A stretch of DNA of 64,000 nt, from the NCBI GenBank assembly GCA_016787345.1, contig JAEUUU010000088.1:27200-91199 (forward strand). Direction: 5' to 3'. Under the pieces are notes generated by a model that searched no databases, had not been told where the DNA came from, and was given only the letters and a program-made list of their open reading frames with translations. Source of the stretch: Saprospiraceae bacterium. GTDB taxonomy: Bacteria > Bacteroidota > Bacteroidia > Chitinophagales > Saprospiraceae. Positions 27,704 to 35,950 of the stretch are shown here, one piece after another (within the stretch, counting starts at the first letter, position 1; each line of letters opens with the position of its first letter). The position numbers were made by a program, and so were the translations under genes.

Positions 27704-28294
27704 ATGAAACTCCTCCAATGTTGCAAACTACTTGCCCTCGCGGCTGTCTTTTTTCTCTCCCTGCCTGCTGCCCAGGCGCAAATGCCCGACGGCCGTACCC
27801 GCTTCGGCTTGAAGGCCGGCCTGAGTGCCGCCAATTTTACCCAGCAGGATTTTGAAGACCGCAAAGGCCGCGTAGGCTTCGTGGGCGGCGCATTCGCCAA
27901 AATTCCACTCGGACCACCCAAACGAATCTCGGCTTCGCTTCGCCCCGAGGTGCTTTTTACCATGAAAGGCGCCACGGTGACCCCCGACAGCCTCTCCGAC
28001 GTCAGTTTCAAACTCAACTACGTCGAAGTGCCGCTTTCGCTCGACCTCAACCTGTTTGCATTCCTCAACCTGCACGGCGGCGTGCAAGCCGGCACCCTGA
28101 TCTCCTCCGTCGATGAAAACTTCGATGTGAACAAGCTGGACTACGGCTGGCACCTCGGCGCCGGTTTCGACATCGGCAACATCGGGTTGCATGCCCGCTA
28201 CAATTCCAGCTTCAACAACCTGTTCGACGTGCCCGCACTCGACGGTACCCGAAACTGGAACCTGACGGTTTCCGCTTCTTTCTCCATTAACTAA
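27704..28294 (+). CDS. Outer-membrane beta-barrel (PorT-like) protein
   Basis: 196 residues. A signal peptide ends at AAQAQ (about residue 26). The rest alternates hydrophobic and polar residues, with the motif FGLKAGLSAANFTQQDFED and a terminal strand WNLTVSASFSIN. This is the pattern of the outer-membrane beta-barrel domain (PF13568/PorT-like) that is very common in Bacteroidota. An eight-stranded barrel is likely; the function is unknown. The 250 bp upstream show no other gene. A 19-bp perfect inverted repeat begins five bases after its stop codon. Confidence 0.82.
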   Translation: MKLLQCCKLLALAAVFFLSLPAAQAQMPDGRTRFGLKAGLSAANFTQQDFEDRKGRVGFVGGAFAKIPLGPPKRISASLRPEVLFTMKGATVTPDSLSDVSFKLNYVEVPLSLDLNLFAFLNLHGGVQAGTLISSVDENFDVNKLDYGWHLGAGFDIGNIGLHARYNSSFNNLFDVPALDGTRNWNLTVSASFSIN

Positions 28295-28299
28295 GCTGC

Positions 28300-28350
28300 G
28301 CCGCTGCGTTGCTGCGTGACCTGACAAGTTGCACGCAGCAACGCAGCGGC
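28300..28350. repeat. Inverted repeat directly after the beta-barrel gene stop
   Basis: Perfect 19-bp arms: GCCGCTGCGTTGCTGCGTG at 28300-28318 and its reverse complement at 28332-28350, with a 13-nt spacer. With the preceding bases, the left side reads as three near-identical octamers (GCTGCGCC, GCTGCGTT, GCTGCGTG). No T-tract follows, so it does not look like a standard terminator. Confidence 0.92.
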
Positions 28351-28379
28351 ACCGCGTGGTTTAGTACTTATTTACCTAC

Positions 28380-29990
28380 ATGGCGCGCAGAAAAACTGAC
28401 ATTCTTGTACTCGGTTCCGGCATCGCTGGCCTCACTTTTGCAATCAAAACCGCCCGAAAATTTCCGAAACGGGAGATACTCGTCCTGACCAAAACCTTCG
28501 AAGGCGAAAGCAATACCCGCTATGCCCAGGGCGGTGTGGCCGCGGTTTGGGATCAGGAAAAAGACAATTTTACCAAACATATCGAGGACACCCTGATTGC
28601 CGGCGATGGCCTTTGTAAACGCGATATCGTTGAAATTGTCGTTCAGGAAGGCCCCGACCGGGTGCGCGAAATCATCGACTGGGGCGCGCGCTTCGACAAG
28701 GAAAAAGACTCGCCGGCTTACGACCTCGCCCGCGAAGGCGGCCATTCCGAACACCGCATCCTGCACTACAAAGACCTGACCGGCTGGGAAATTCAGCGCG
28801 CCCTCATGGAAGAAGCAGCTCGTTACCCCAATATCCGGGTGCAGGAAAACTATTTTGCTCTCGACCTTATCACCCAGCACCATCTGGGCTACATGGTCAT
28901 TCGGGTCACGCCCAATATCGAATGTTACGGCTGCTACGCCTTCAACCGCGACAACGGCGAGATCGATACCCTGCTCTCCCGCGTCACCGTGCTTTGCACC
29001 GGCGGCGGCGGTCAGGTGTATAAATCCACGACCAACCCCGTGATCGCTACCGGCGACGGCGTAGCGATGGTGTATCGCGCCAAAGGCCGCGTGGAAAACA
29101 TGGAGTTTATGCAATTCCACCCTACTTCACTCTACAACCCCGCCGGCGAAAACCCCTCGTTCCTGATTTCGGAGGCGGTGCGCGGCTTCGGCGGTATCCT
29201 GAAAACCGAAGACGGCGAGGAATTCATGCAACACTACGACGCCCGCGGTTCTCTGGCCCCCCGCGATGTTGTGGCCCGCGCTATCGACGCCGAGATGAAA
29301 AAACGCGGCGCCGAATGCATGTACCTCGATTGCCGCCACCTCAACAAGGAAGATTTCGTGGCGCATTTTCCCACGATCAATGAAAAATGCCTGAGCATCG
29401 GCATCGACCCGATGCGCAACATGATTCCCGTGGTACCCGCCTGCCACTATATGTGCGGCGGGGTGCTGGTGGATGAAATCGGCCGCAGCAGCATCCGGCG
29501 GCTCTACGCGGCCGGCGAATGTTCGAGCACGGGCCTGCACGGCGCCAACCGCCTGGCCTCCAATTCATTGCTCGAAGCCATGGTATTTGCCCATCGCATC
29601 GCCGAAGATTTGGAAAAACAACTGGAGGCCTGGGACTACCGCGACGACGTGCCCGATTGGAACGCCGAGGGCACTTCCAACCCTTCGGAAATGGTGCTCA
29701 TTACCCAAAGCCTGAAAGAACTGCGCGAGATCATGTCGTATTACGTCGGTATCGTGCGCTCCAACCTGCGTCTTCAACGCGCCATGGATCGCCTTTACCT
29801 GCTCTACCGCGAAACCGAAGAGCTGTACAAAAACACGGTCATTTCGCCGCAACTCATGGAACTGCGCAACCTCATCACCGTCGCCTATCTCATTACGCGT
29901 TCTGCCAAAGACCGGCATGAGAGCCGGGGACTGCATTTCACCACCGATTTCCCCGAAAAACTGCCCTTTATCGAACATTCGATTTTGTAA
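28380..29990 (+). CDS. nadB: L-aspartate oxidase
   Basis: 536 residues, normal length. This FAD enzyme oxidises L-aspartate to iminoaspartate, the first step of bacterial NAD synthesis. The FAD-binding motif is near the N-terminus (LGSGIAGLTFAIKTA). The SNTRYAQGGVAAVW segment distinguishes NadB from the fumarate reductase relatives, and HGANRLASNSLLEAMVFA is the second flavin contact. Also visible are EFMQFHPTSLY and the active-site region MCGGVLVDEIGRSSI. The partner nadA is not in the window. A glycosyltransferase gene follows 12 bp later and may be cotranscribed. Confidence 0.95.
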   Translation: MARRKTDILVLGSGIAGLTFAIKTARKFPKREILVLTKTFEGESNTRYAQGGVAAVWDQEKDNFTKHIEDTLIAGDGLCKRDIVEIVVQEGPDRVREIIDWGARFDKEKDSPAYDLAREGGHSEHRILHYKDLTGWEIQRALMEEAARYPNIRVQENYFALDLITQHHLGYMVIRVTPNIECYGCYAFNRDNGEIDTLLSRVTVLCTGGGGQVYKSTTNPVIATGDGVAMVYRAKGRVENMEFMQFHPTSLYNPAGENPSFLISEAVRGFGGILKTEDGEEFMQHYDARGSLAPRDVVARAIDAEMKKRGAECMYLDCRHLNKEDFVAHFPTINEKCLSIGIDPMRNMIPVVPACHYMCGGVLVDEIGRSSIRRLYAAGECSSTGLHGANRLASNSLLEAMVFAHRIAEDLEKQLEAWDYRDDVPDWNAEGTSNPSEMVLITQSLKELREIMSYYVGIVRSNLRLQRAMDRLYLLYRETEELYKNTVISPQLMELRNLITVAYLITRSAKDRHESRGLHFTTDFPEKLPFIEHSIL

Positions 29991-30002
29991 GGCACTTTTG
30001 TT

Positions 30003-30761
30003 GTGAAAAAAATGCCCCTCTCTGCCGTCATTATTACTTTTAACGAAGAACGAAACATCGGCCGATGCCTCGATTCACTGGTCGGTGTGGCCGATGAAAT
30101 CGTGGTGGTGGACTCTTTTTCGACCGACCGGACGGAGGAAATCTGCCGGGCAAAAGGCGCGCGTTTTGTGCAACACCCCTTTAACGGGCATATCGAACAA
30201 AAAAATTACGCGCTCACACAGGCCGGTTTTGATCATGTGCTTTCGCTCGATGCCGACGAAGCGCTGAGTGACACCCTGCGGCAGTCGATCCTCGCGGCCA
30301 AAACCGACTGGAGCGCCGATGGCTACGCCATGAACCGACTGACCAATTACTGCGGCCAGTGGATTTATCATTCGGGCTGGTACCCCGATCGGAAATTGCG
30401 GCTTTTCGACCGCCGCCTGGCGCGCTGGGGCGGCCAGAACCCGCACGATAAAATTGAAATGTCGGCCGGCGCCCTTCAGATCCGTCTGAAAGGCGACCTT
30501 TTGCATTACAGTTATTACACGATAGAGGAGCACTATGCCCGCGCCCGCAAATATGCCGACATCGCCGCCCGTGCCATGTACGCCCGCGGCCGCCGCGCCC
30601 GCTGGTGGCATTTGATACTGAGTCCGGCGTTCAAATGGTTTCGCAATTATGTGTTAAAAACGGGTTTTCTCGACGGCCGCGCGGGCTGGACGATTTGCCG
30701 GATCAGTGCCCTGGAAACGAAGTGGAAGTATCGGGCCTTGCGGGAAATGGGCAGATTGTAA
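30003..30761 (+). CDS. Family 2 glycosyltransferase (LPS core type, WaaE/KdtX-like)
   Basis: 252 residues from GTG 30003, or 249 from ATG 30012. A GT-A fold: the nucleotide-binding start SAVIITFNEERNIGRCLDSL, the DEIVVVDSFSTDRT segment, and DADEAL as the metal-binding DxD-type site. The C-terminal half with QNPHDKIEM and the basic helix-rich end match the LPS core beta-1,4-glucosyltransferase-like group. It probably adds a sugar to lipid A-core or another envelope glycan at the inner-membrane face. It starts 12 bp after nadB. Confidence 0.88.
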   Translation: MKKMPLSAVIITFNEERNIGRCLDSLVGVADEIVVVDSFSTDRTEEICRAKGARFVQHPFNGHIEQKNYALTQAGFDHVLSLDADEALSDTLRQSILAAKTDWSADGYAMNRLTNYCGQWIYHSGWYPDRKLRLFDRRLARWGGQNPHDKIEMSAGALQIRLKGDLLHYSYYTIEEHYARARKYADIAARAMYARGRRARWWHLILSPAFKWFRNYVLKTGFLDGRAGWTICRISALETKWKYRALREMGRL

Positions 30762-30920
30762 TTTCCTTTTTCAAGGAATAAAAACTCTTTCACAACCCTT
30801 TAATAACCCTTTACAATTTTAACAAATTTTACGAAGCTGCTAACAGCTTTTAAAAGCGAGTTTGCAACCGGCGCGTACATCTTGCACTCAAATTCAGAAA
30901 ACAATCAAAACGACGACCTT

Positions 30921-32114
30921 ATGCTCCGCCCGATCCGTTTTTTCAGCCTGTTCCTCCTGACGGTTTTCCTGACGACCGCCTGCCACACCGTTCAGCGATA
31001 TACCGAAAGCGGCGACTATGATGCCGCCATCGAGCTTTGTCTCCGCAAACTGCGCGGCAAATCCAAGAAAAAAACGGAGTACGTCCGGGGTCTCGAAGAA
31101 GCTTTTGCCCGTGCCCAATCCCGCGACCTGCGCGCCATCGATGCCTTGCTGTACGAAGACCGCCCGGAAAACTGGGAGAAAATCAACGCCATTCACCGGC
31201 AAATACGCGAACGCCAGCAGAAAATATCCCCGCTCACGCCCCTGCGCTCCAAAAGCGGTTACCAGGCCAAATTCGCCTTCCTCGATATTGCCAAAATGGA
31301 AGTCGAAAGCCGCCAAAAAGCCGCCGAATTTCTCTATTCCCGCGCCGAAAACCTGCTGCTGCGCGCCGACAAGGGCGACAAACTCGCCGCCCGCGAAGCG
31401 TATGGCGTTTTGGAAAAACTGGAAGATTGCTACTACCGCAACTATAAAAACACTGCCCAACTCAAACAGGAGGCCCGCGCGCTCGGTACGACGCACGTCC
31501 TTTTCGAAATCAAAAACCAGAGCGACAAAGTATTGCCGCGCGGATTCAACGACCGCGTGCTGGCCATCAGCAAAAACGACCTCGACAGCGAGTGGAAATC
31601 CTACCATTTCTCTGCTGAAAAAGGCATCGATTTCGACTATCGCGTCGTGTTCAACATTCGTCGCGTCGACGTAAGCCCCGAACGTGTGCTCGAACGCAAC
31701 TACGTGGATGAAAAAGAAATCCAGGATGGCTGGAACTACGTGCTCGACGCCCGCGGCAACGTGAAAAAAGACAGTCTGGGCAACGACATTAAAACCCCGC
31801 GCATGGTCCGCATCCGCGCCGCCGTAATCGAGGTTCACCAGTCCAAGGCCGTCCGCCTCACCGGCGCCGTGGAAGTGTTCGACGCCTATCGCAACAACCG
31901 CCTCGATTCGCGCGAACTGGGCACCGAGGTTATTTTTGAAAACTACGCCTCCACCTTTACCGGCGACGAACGCGCGCTCAGCGCCGATACCCGCCGTCGT
32001 ATCGGCAACCGACCCCTGCCCTTCCCGCCCGACGAAGAAATGCTCATCCAGGCTGCCGACCGTTTGAAACCGGATCTCCGGGAAGAATTGCGCCGCAGCA
32101 GGTCGATACTTTAG
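30921..32114 (+). CDS. Lipoprotein of unknown function
   Basis: 397 residues from ATG 30921, where a lipoprotein signal begins (FLLTVFLTTAC, Cys21). The following region (YTESGDYDAAIELCLRKLRG) looks like a TPR-like helix pair, and residues ~30-200 are helical and rich in Lys, Arg and Glu. The C-terminal half is more beta-like and contains ARGNVKKDSLGNDIKTPRMV. I do not recognise a named domain. A TTG at 30882 would add 13 residues that spoil the signal sequence. Probably a periplasm-facing outer-membrane lipoprotein. Confidence 0.75.
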   Translation: MLRPIRFFSLFLLTVFLTTACHTVQRYTESGDYDAAIELCLRKLRGKSKKKTEYVRGLEEAFARAQSRDLRAIDALLYEDRPENWEKINAIHRQIRERQQKISPLTPLRSKSGYQAKFAFLDIAKMEVESRQKAAEFLYSRAENLLLRADKGDKLAAREAYGVLEKLEDCYYRNYKNTAQLKQEARALGTTHVLFEIKNQSDKVLPRGFNDRVLAISKNDLDSEWKSYHFSAEKGIDFDYRVVFNIRRVDVSPERVLERNYVDEKEIQDGWNYVLDARGNVKKDSLGNDIKTPRMVRIRAAVIEVHQSKAVRLTGAVEVFDAYRNNRLDSRELGTEVIFENYASTFTGDERALSADTRRRIGNRPLPFPPDEEMLIQAADRLKPDLREELRRSRSIL

Positions 32115-32221
32115 GTTATCCTGAAAAGGTTGCCGGCATGTCGTGTCGTACTGGCAGGCACAGGGCAATGCCGATTGCTGCCTAAAATCTTAAACGGAGC
32201 AATACCGCCCAGGTCAGGATT

Positions 32222-32368
32222 TGGGAGAAATCCCGTATTTACAGCCATGTATTGCTGCCGTTTTTTCAGAACTTCGGAGAAGTCGCGCTTTTACAAATGC
32301 ACGACTTCTCCGAAGTGGTTTTGATCCAAAGGCTTACTCTGCTACAAATGCAGGCTTTCTCCGAAACC
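32222..32368. repeat. Four-copy motif TTCGGAGAAxxCxxGCATTTGTA in two orientations
   Basis: Plus copies begin near 32222 (TGGGAGAAATCCCGTATTTA) and 32272 (CTTCGGAGAAGTCGCGCTTT). Minus copies cover 32290-32316 and 32341-32368. The second and third form a perfect 15-bp inverted repeat (32271-32285 with 32302-32316, ACTTCGGAGAAGTCG). No T-run follows. The copies have diverged by substitutions, so the array is not new. Confidence 0.75.
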
Positions 32369-32501
32369 CACGTGCCCAGGCATGGCTGATAATTGAAAAA
32401 TCAATGACTAAAATGCGGCGGGCGCATATTTGAGTCAGTTAAAAGACAGCCCCAATCTATTCCTGCCAACAACAAATATCGAGAGAAACCACCCTCCTTT
32501 T

Positions 32502-32553
32502 CCCAACACCCAACACCCAACACCCAACACCTAACACCTAACACCTAACACCC
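32502..32553. repeat. Heptamer tandem array next to the GH92 stop codon
   Basis: Seven head-to-tail 7-mers, four CCCAACA then three CCTAACA, ending in CCC two bases from the mannosidase stop codon (32555-32557, minus strand). In the sense of that gene it reads TGTTAGG then TGTTGGG repeats. A heptamer period resembles the short tandem repeats (STRR) described in cyanobacteria, though the sequence is different. Confidence 0.92.
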
Positions 32554-32554
32554 G

Positions 32555-35494
32555 TTACTCTACCAGAATTTCATCGGCAAACAGCCAGCAAGGCAAGCCG
32601 GCGCCCTTATGGCCCTCGGGGCAGACGCCTAGCGAGACGCCGGTGACGCGCAGGTAACGGGCCGATACATTTTCGGGTTTCAGGGTAAAATCCTGTTGCA
32701 GGGCGCCGGTCTGGGTGGTCGGCACGGTATTGGCGACTTCGCCGATGGGGCGGAAATTCTGACCGTCGTCGGATACTTCGAACACCACTTTGGACGGATA
32801 GAAAATCCAGGAATTTTCATCCTGTAAAAATCCCGCCGTAATCCGGCTGAGGGGTTTGACCGAGCCCAGATCGAGTGTGATGTCGAGGTTGGCGCCCTGA
32901 AAACCCTGCCATCCGCCCGAACGGAAATCGGCGCCGCCGCGCAGCAGGTCGACGAGGCCGTTGGCGCCGCGGCCGGTGTACTGGTTGTCGTAAGCGGCGC
33001 CGTAGCGCACTACTTTCAGGTTGCCTTTCAGTTTGGAAAATTCGGCGTCCACCACCGGACTGTATTCGCCTTCGGCCAGCGACACACATTTCAAAACGGT
33101 GGAATTTTCAATTTTAATGGGCCTGGTGTAGCGCTCGCTTTTGGCGGTGGGCATACTGCCGTCGAGGGTGTAGTAAATAGCCGCGTTTTTATCAGCCGAG
33201 CCCAGTTCGATCATTTGTGTGTCGGAAAAGACCCGTTGCCCCTTGGCAACAAACGGTGCAGGCAGAATCGGCGATTCGGTAATAGCCGATACCGGGCAGT
33301 TGGCCTCGGCGGCGCCCCAGGTGGAGGGTTTGCTGGTCATATCGAATGCCAGTTCGCCGCCTTCGAGCAGGGTGCTGTGGTTAATCCAGGTATTCGGCCA
33401 GGTAGCGCCGTTGAGCCGGGCGTTTTGCACGTAAAATCGGCGCGTCGAAGCGCCGGCAGCACTGATGGTGAAGGTTTTTCCGTTGTCGAGGTGGATCGTG
33501 GCTTTTTCAAACCAGGGCGTGCCGATCGCGTACTGGCCGCTGCCGGGCACCACCGGATACAAGCCCATGGCCGACCATACCAGCCAGGCCGACATTTGTC
33601 CGCAGTCTTCGTTGCCGCTCAGCCCGTCGGGGCGGTCCGAATATTGTTCGTCGAGTATCTGGCGGACGCGCTGTTGGGTTTTCCAGGGTTGGCCGGCGTA
33701 ATTGTAGAGATAGGCCATGTGGTGGCTGGGTTCGTTGCCGTGTACGTACTGCCCGATCAGGCCCGTGATGTCGGCTTGCTGGCGGCCCGTGATTTTCGGA
33801 TGGGCCGTGAACAGCGAGTCGAGTTGATTGGCAAAAGCCGTACGGCCGCCGAGCAAAGTCATCAGGCCGCTGATGTCCTGGGGTACGGCAAAACGGTACT
33901 GCCAGGCATTGGCCTCGGTATAGTTGAAGTTGACTTCGTAGGGGTCGAAGGGCGTATGCCAGGCTGCGTTGTTTTTACCCCGGAAAAAGCCGGAGCCCGG
34001 GTCGAAAATATTCTTGTACGACTGTGCCCGCCGGATGTGCCGGTCGTGTACGGTGCGTTGGTTGAGCCCCTTGGCCATTTGGGCAATGCACCAGTCGTCG
34101 TAGGCATATTCGAGGGTTTTCGAGACCGATTCGGGTTCTTTGTCGGACGGCACGTAGCCAAGGGAGCGGTACCAGGGCAGTCCGTAGCGGTCGCTGTCGG
34201 CGCTTTTTTGCATGGCGGCGAGCGCCTTGTTGGCGTCGTAATCGCGGATACCTTTTTGCCAGGCATCGTAAATGACCGGGATCGCGTGGTTGCCGATCAT
34301 ACAATCGGTTTCGTTGGCGGAGAGTTCCCAGACCGGTAGCAGGCCGCCCTGTTCGTACTGGCGCAGGAAGGTTTGGACAAAATCGTTGGTTCGTTTGGGT
34401 TCGAGCAGGGTGTACAGCGGGTTGCAGGCGCGGTAGGTATCCCAAAGGGAAAACACAGAATATACGTTGTGCCCCGTGGTGGAATGAATCTGGTTGTCGC
34501 GGCCCCGGTATTGCCCGTCTACGTCGTTGAAAATATTGGGCACGATCATGGTGTGGTACAGCGCCGTGTAGAAGGCCGTTTTTTGCGCGTCGCTGCCGCC
34601 TTCCACTTCGATTTTGCCCAGTTGAGCCGCCCATTTATCCTGGGTGTTCATCCGGATTTTGTCAAAATCGTAGGCCAGCGGGCCGGCTTCTGCTTCCAGG
34701 TTGGCGCGGGCGCCGTCGATGCTGACAGCCGAGATGCCCACGGTGACGATCAGCGGGGTTTCGTCGTTGTAAAAATCCAGCAAACCCACGATGGCCTTGC
34801 TGGCAACCGAACGCTGCGAAACATGCGGCGTGCGGGTCATATCGAGCACTTTTGAGTTGAAAAAGGGTTTTGAAAAACGGGCTACGAAGTAGATATGCTG
34901 TTCTTTGGCCCAGCCTCTCGACACCCGGAACCCCATGATCTCGTGGTCGTTGACGACCGTCATACCCGATTTCAGCACCTCGTCGCGGTGGCGCAGATCG
35001 ATCAGCAGGTGGCCGACTTCCCGGCTACCGGGGAATACGTAGCGGTGTACGCCCACGCGTTCGGTCGCCGTGAGTTCGACGCGCACTTCATTGTTCAGGA
35101 TGACGGAATAATACCCGGCCTCGGCCTGTTCGGTCGATTTCTGAAATTTTTCGGCATACTGGTAGGGTTCCAGTTCGGCGCGGCCCAGAAAAGGCATGAA
35201 CAGAATATCGCAGTAATCGGGCACGCCGGTGCCGCTGAGGTGGGTATGGCTGAATCCGTAGACGATCGAATCGGAATAGTGATAACCCGAGCAGCCATCC
35301 CAGTCCATGGTATTGGGTCGGGTATCGGGACTGAGTTGCACAAAACCGAAAGGGGCTGTGGCGCCGGGATAGGTGTGGCCGTGCGCATCGGTGCCGATAA
35401 AGGGATTGACGTACTGGAGGGGTTCGGGCAGGGTTTGGGCGCAGAGCGAGGCAGCCCACAGGAGGGCGGGAAAAATCAGTATCCGGGCAGACAT
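32555..35494 (-). CDS. Secreted GH92 alpha-mannosidase with chitobiase-like and F5/8C domains
   Basis: 979 residues from ATG 35494, where a signal peptide starts (MSARILIFPALLW, cut after LCAQ). The GH92 core (about 25-740) begins with YVNPFIGTDAHGHTYPGATA and holds the conserved GNEPSHH (near 582) and GNEDCGQMSAW (near 625) motifs, which carry substrate- and calcium-binding or catalytic residues. It is followed by a CHB_HEX_C-like beta domain (~755-828, IYYTLDGSMPTAKSERYTRP) and a discoidin/F5-8C carbohydrate-binding domain (~832-979). GH92 enzymes are calcium-dependent exo-alpha-mannosidases acting on N-glycans or yeast mannan. Linkage specificity cannot be read. No T9SS tail is visible. 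A -7 element at 35512-35519 rules out the longer frame to 35563. Confidence 0.93.
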   Translation of the reverse strand: MSARILIFPALLWAASLCAQTLPEPLQYVNPFIGTDAHGHTYPGATAPFGFVQLSPDTRPNTMDWDGCSGYHYSDSIVYGFSHTHLSGTGVPDYCDILFMPFLGRAELEPYQYAEKFQKSTEQAEAGYYSVILNNEVRVELTATERVGVHRYVFPGSREVGHLLIDLRHRDEVLKSGMTVVNDHEIMGFRVSRGWAKEQHIYFVARFSKPFFNSKVLDMTRTPHVSQRSVASKAIVGLLDFYNDETPLIVTVGISAVSIDGARANLEAEAGPLAYDFDKIRMNTQDKWAAQLGKIEVEGGSDAQKTAFYTALYHTMIVPNIFNDVDGQYRGRDNQIHSTTGHNVYSVFSLWDTYRACNPLYTLLEPKRTNDFVQTFLRQYEQGGLLPVWELSANETDCMIGNHAIPVIYDAWQKGIRDYDANKALAAMQKSADSDRYGLPWYRSLGYVPSDKEPESVSKTLEYAYDDWCIAQMAKGLNQRTVHDRHIRRAQSYKNIFDPGSGFFRGKNNAAWHTPFDPYEVNFNYTEANAWQYRFAVPQDISGLMTLLGGRTAFANQLDSLFTAHPKITGRQQADITGLIGQYVHGNEPSHHMAYLYNYAGQPWKTQQRVRQILDEQYSDRPDGLSGNEDCGQMSAWLVWSAMGLYPVVPGSGQYAIGTPWFEKATIHLDNGKTFTISAAGASTRRFYVQNARLNGATWPNTWINHSTLLEGGELAFDMTSKPSTWGAAEANCPVSAITESPILPAPFVAKGQRVFSDTQMIELGSADKNAAIYYTLDGSMPTAKSERYTRPIKIENSTVLKCVSLAEGEYSPVVDAEFSKLKGNLKVVRYGAAYDNQYTGRGANGLVDLLRGGADFRSGGWQGFQGANLDITLDLGSVKPLSRITAGFLQDENSWIFYPSKVVFEVSDDGQNFRPIGEVANTVPTTQTGALQQDFTLKPENVSARYLRVTGVSLGVCPEGHKGAGLPCWLFADEILVE

Positions 35495-35511
35495 AAGGCC
35501 AAATTTTTGGC

Positions 35512-35519
35512 CAAAGGTA
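35512..35519 (-). promoter_or_regulatory. Bacteroidota -7 element for the GH92 gene
   Basis: TACCTTTG on the minus strand, 17 bp before ATG 35494, fits TAnnTTTG. No TTG was found at the optimal 19-21 bp spacing. It supports the shorter start. Confidence 0.5.
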
Positions 35520-35555
35520 AAAGACCGGGTTGTTTTCAGCAGCGCAAACAAAAAA

Positions 35556-35585
35556 CCGCACAACCGGCAGGCGCCGGTTGTGCGG
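35556..35585 (-). terminator. Strong terminator after the 40-residue membrane protein
   Basis: Perfect 13-bp stem CCGCACAACCGGC (35556-35568) with GCCGGTTGTGCGG (35573-35585) and a 4-nt loop, followed on the minus strand by TTTTT; on the plus strand it is followed by TTTT. It ends the transcript of the small gene at 35625-35747 and isolates the GH92 gene. Confidence 0.9.
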
Positions 35586-35624
35586 TTTTGGGCAAAAAAG
35601 AAAACAAAAGTCCGCAGACTGTTC

Positions 35625-35747
35625 TTACCACTCCAGCACCATGCTGCGGCGATACAGCATAATCAGCAGGGCAATGAGAAAAAACAGGAACATGAAAAGG
35701 TAAAGCATAAAGTAACCTTTGCCGCGGGTATTCTGAATGTTGTCCAT
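35625..35747 (-). CDS. 40-residue single-span membrane protein, unknown
   Basis: An open frame of 40 codons from ATG (35747) to TAA. The product starts MDNIQNTRGKGYFM, has a hydrophobic helix of about 20 residues (LYLFMFLFFLIALLIMLY) and ends RRSMVLEW. Arg-Arg after the helix suggests N-out/C-in orientation by the positive-inside rule. It has its own -7 element 40 bp upstream (35787-35794) and a strong terminator 40 bp downstream, so it forms a complete one-gene unit. Short single-helix proteins often act as subunits or regulators of membrane complexes; no partner is suggested here. I do not recognise the family. Confidence 0.65.
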   Translation of the reverse strand: MDNIQNTRGKGYFMLYLFMFLFFLIALLIMLYRRSMVLEW

Positions 35748-35786
35748 GTTATTGTCAGAAGAGGATGTTGATACTTGAATGAGCGG

Positions 35787-35794
35787 CAAAAATA
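35787..35794 (-). promoter_or_regulatory. -7 element of the small membrane protein gene
   Basis: TATTTTTG on the minus strand, a full TAnnTTTG match, 39 bp upstream of the ATG at 35747. The nearest upstream TTG is at about 23-bp spacing, so the -33 part is weak. Confidence 0.5.
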
Positions 35795-35918
35795 CACAGG
35801 TGGGCGATAAAAAACGGCAAACCGGTAATTTTTTACCCGTTCGTCGTTGTGTGGAACGGTTTTAAACGGCAGAATAAAGCGCCGGTCGGCAGTGTTAAAA
35901 GGCTGCCGGGAAAAAAAT

Positions 35919-35926
35919 TATCTTTG
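35919..35926 (+). promoter_or_regulatory. -7 element of the mutL promoter
   Basis: TATCTTTG fits TAnnTTTG, 24 bp before the mutL ATG; the upstream TTA at 35895 is 21 bp away and is a poor -33 element. Confidence 0.5.
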
Positions 35927-35950
35927 CAGCGCCCCTGACGCACAAGAACT

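Larger units (their letters stand above)
32115..32554. other. Non-coding, repeat-bearing spacer
   Basis: 440 bp between the lipoprotein and the GH92 mannosidase on the opposite strand. No believable gene is seen. It contains a nearly complementary pair (AACGGAGCAATAC at about 32193 with GTATTGCTGCCGTT at 32249), a four-copy motif family (32222-32368) and a heptamer array (32502-32550). Confidence 0.7.

Noticed and set aside
8046-30830. 15-mer TTAACAAATTTTACG shared by 8.05 kb and 30.8 kb
   Set aside because: Two copies of an AT-rich word in unrelated contexts (a convergent gap and an upstream region); too little to claim a site.
30894-32168. 424-codon antisense frame over the lipoprotein
   Set aside because: The lipoprotein has a clear lipobox and start; the antisense frame has neither.
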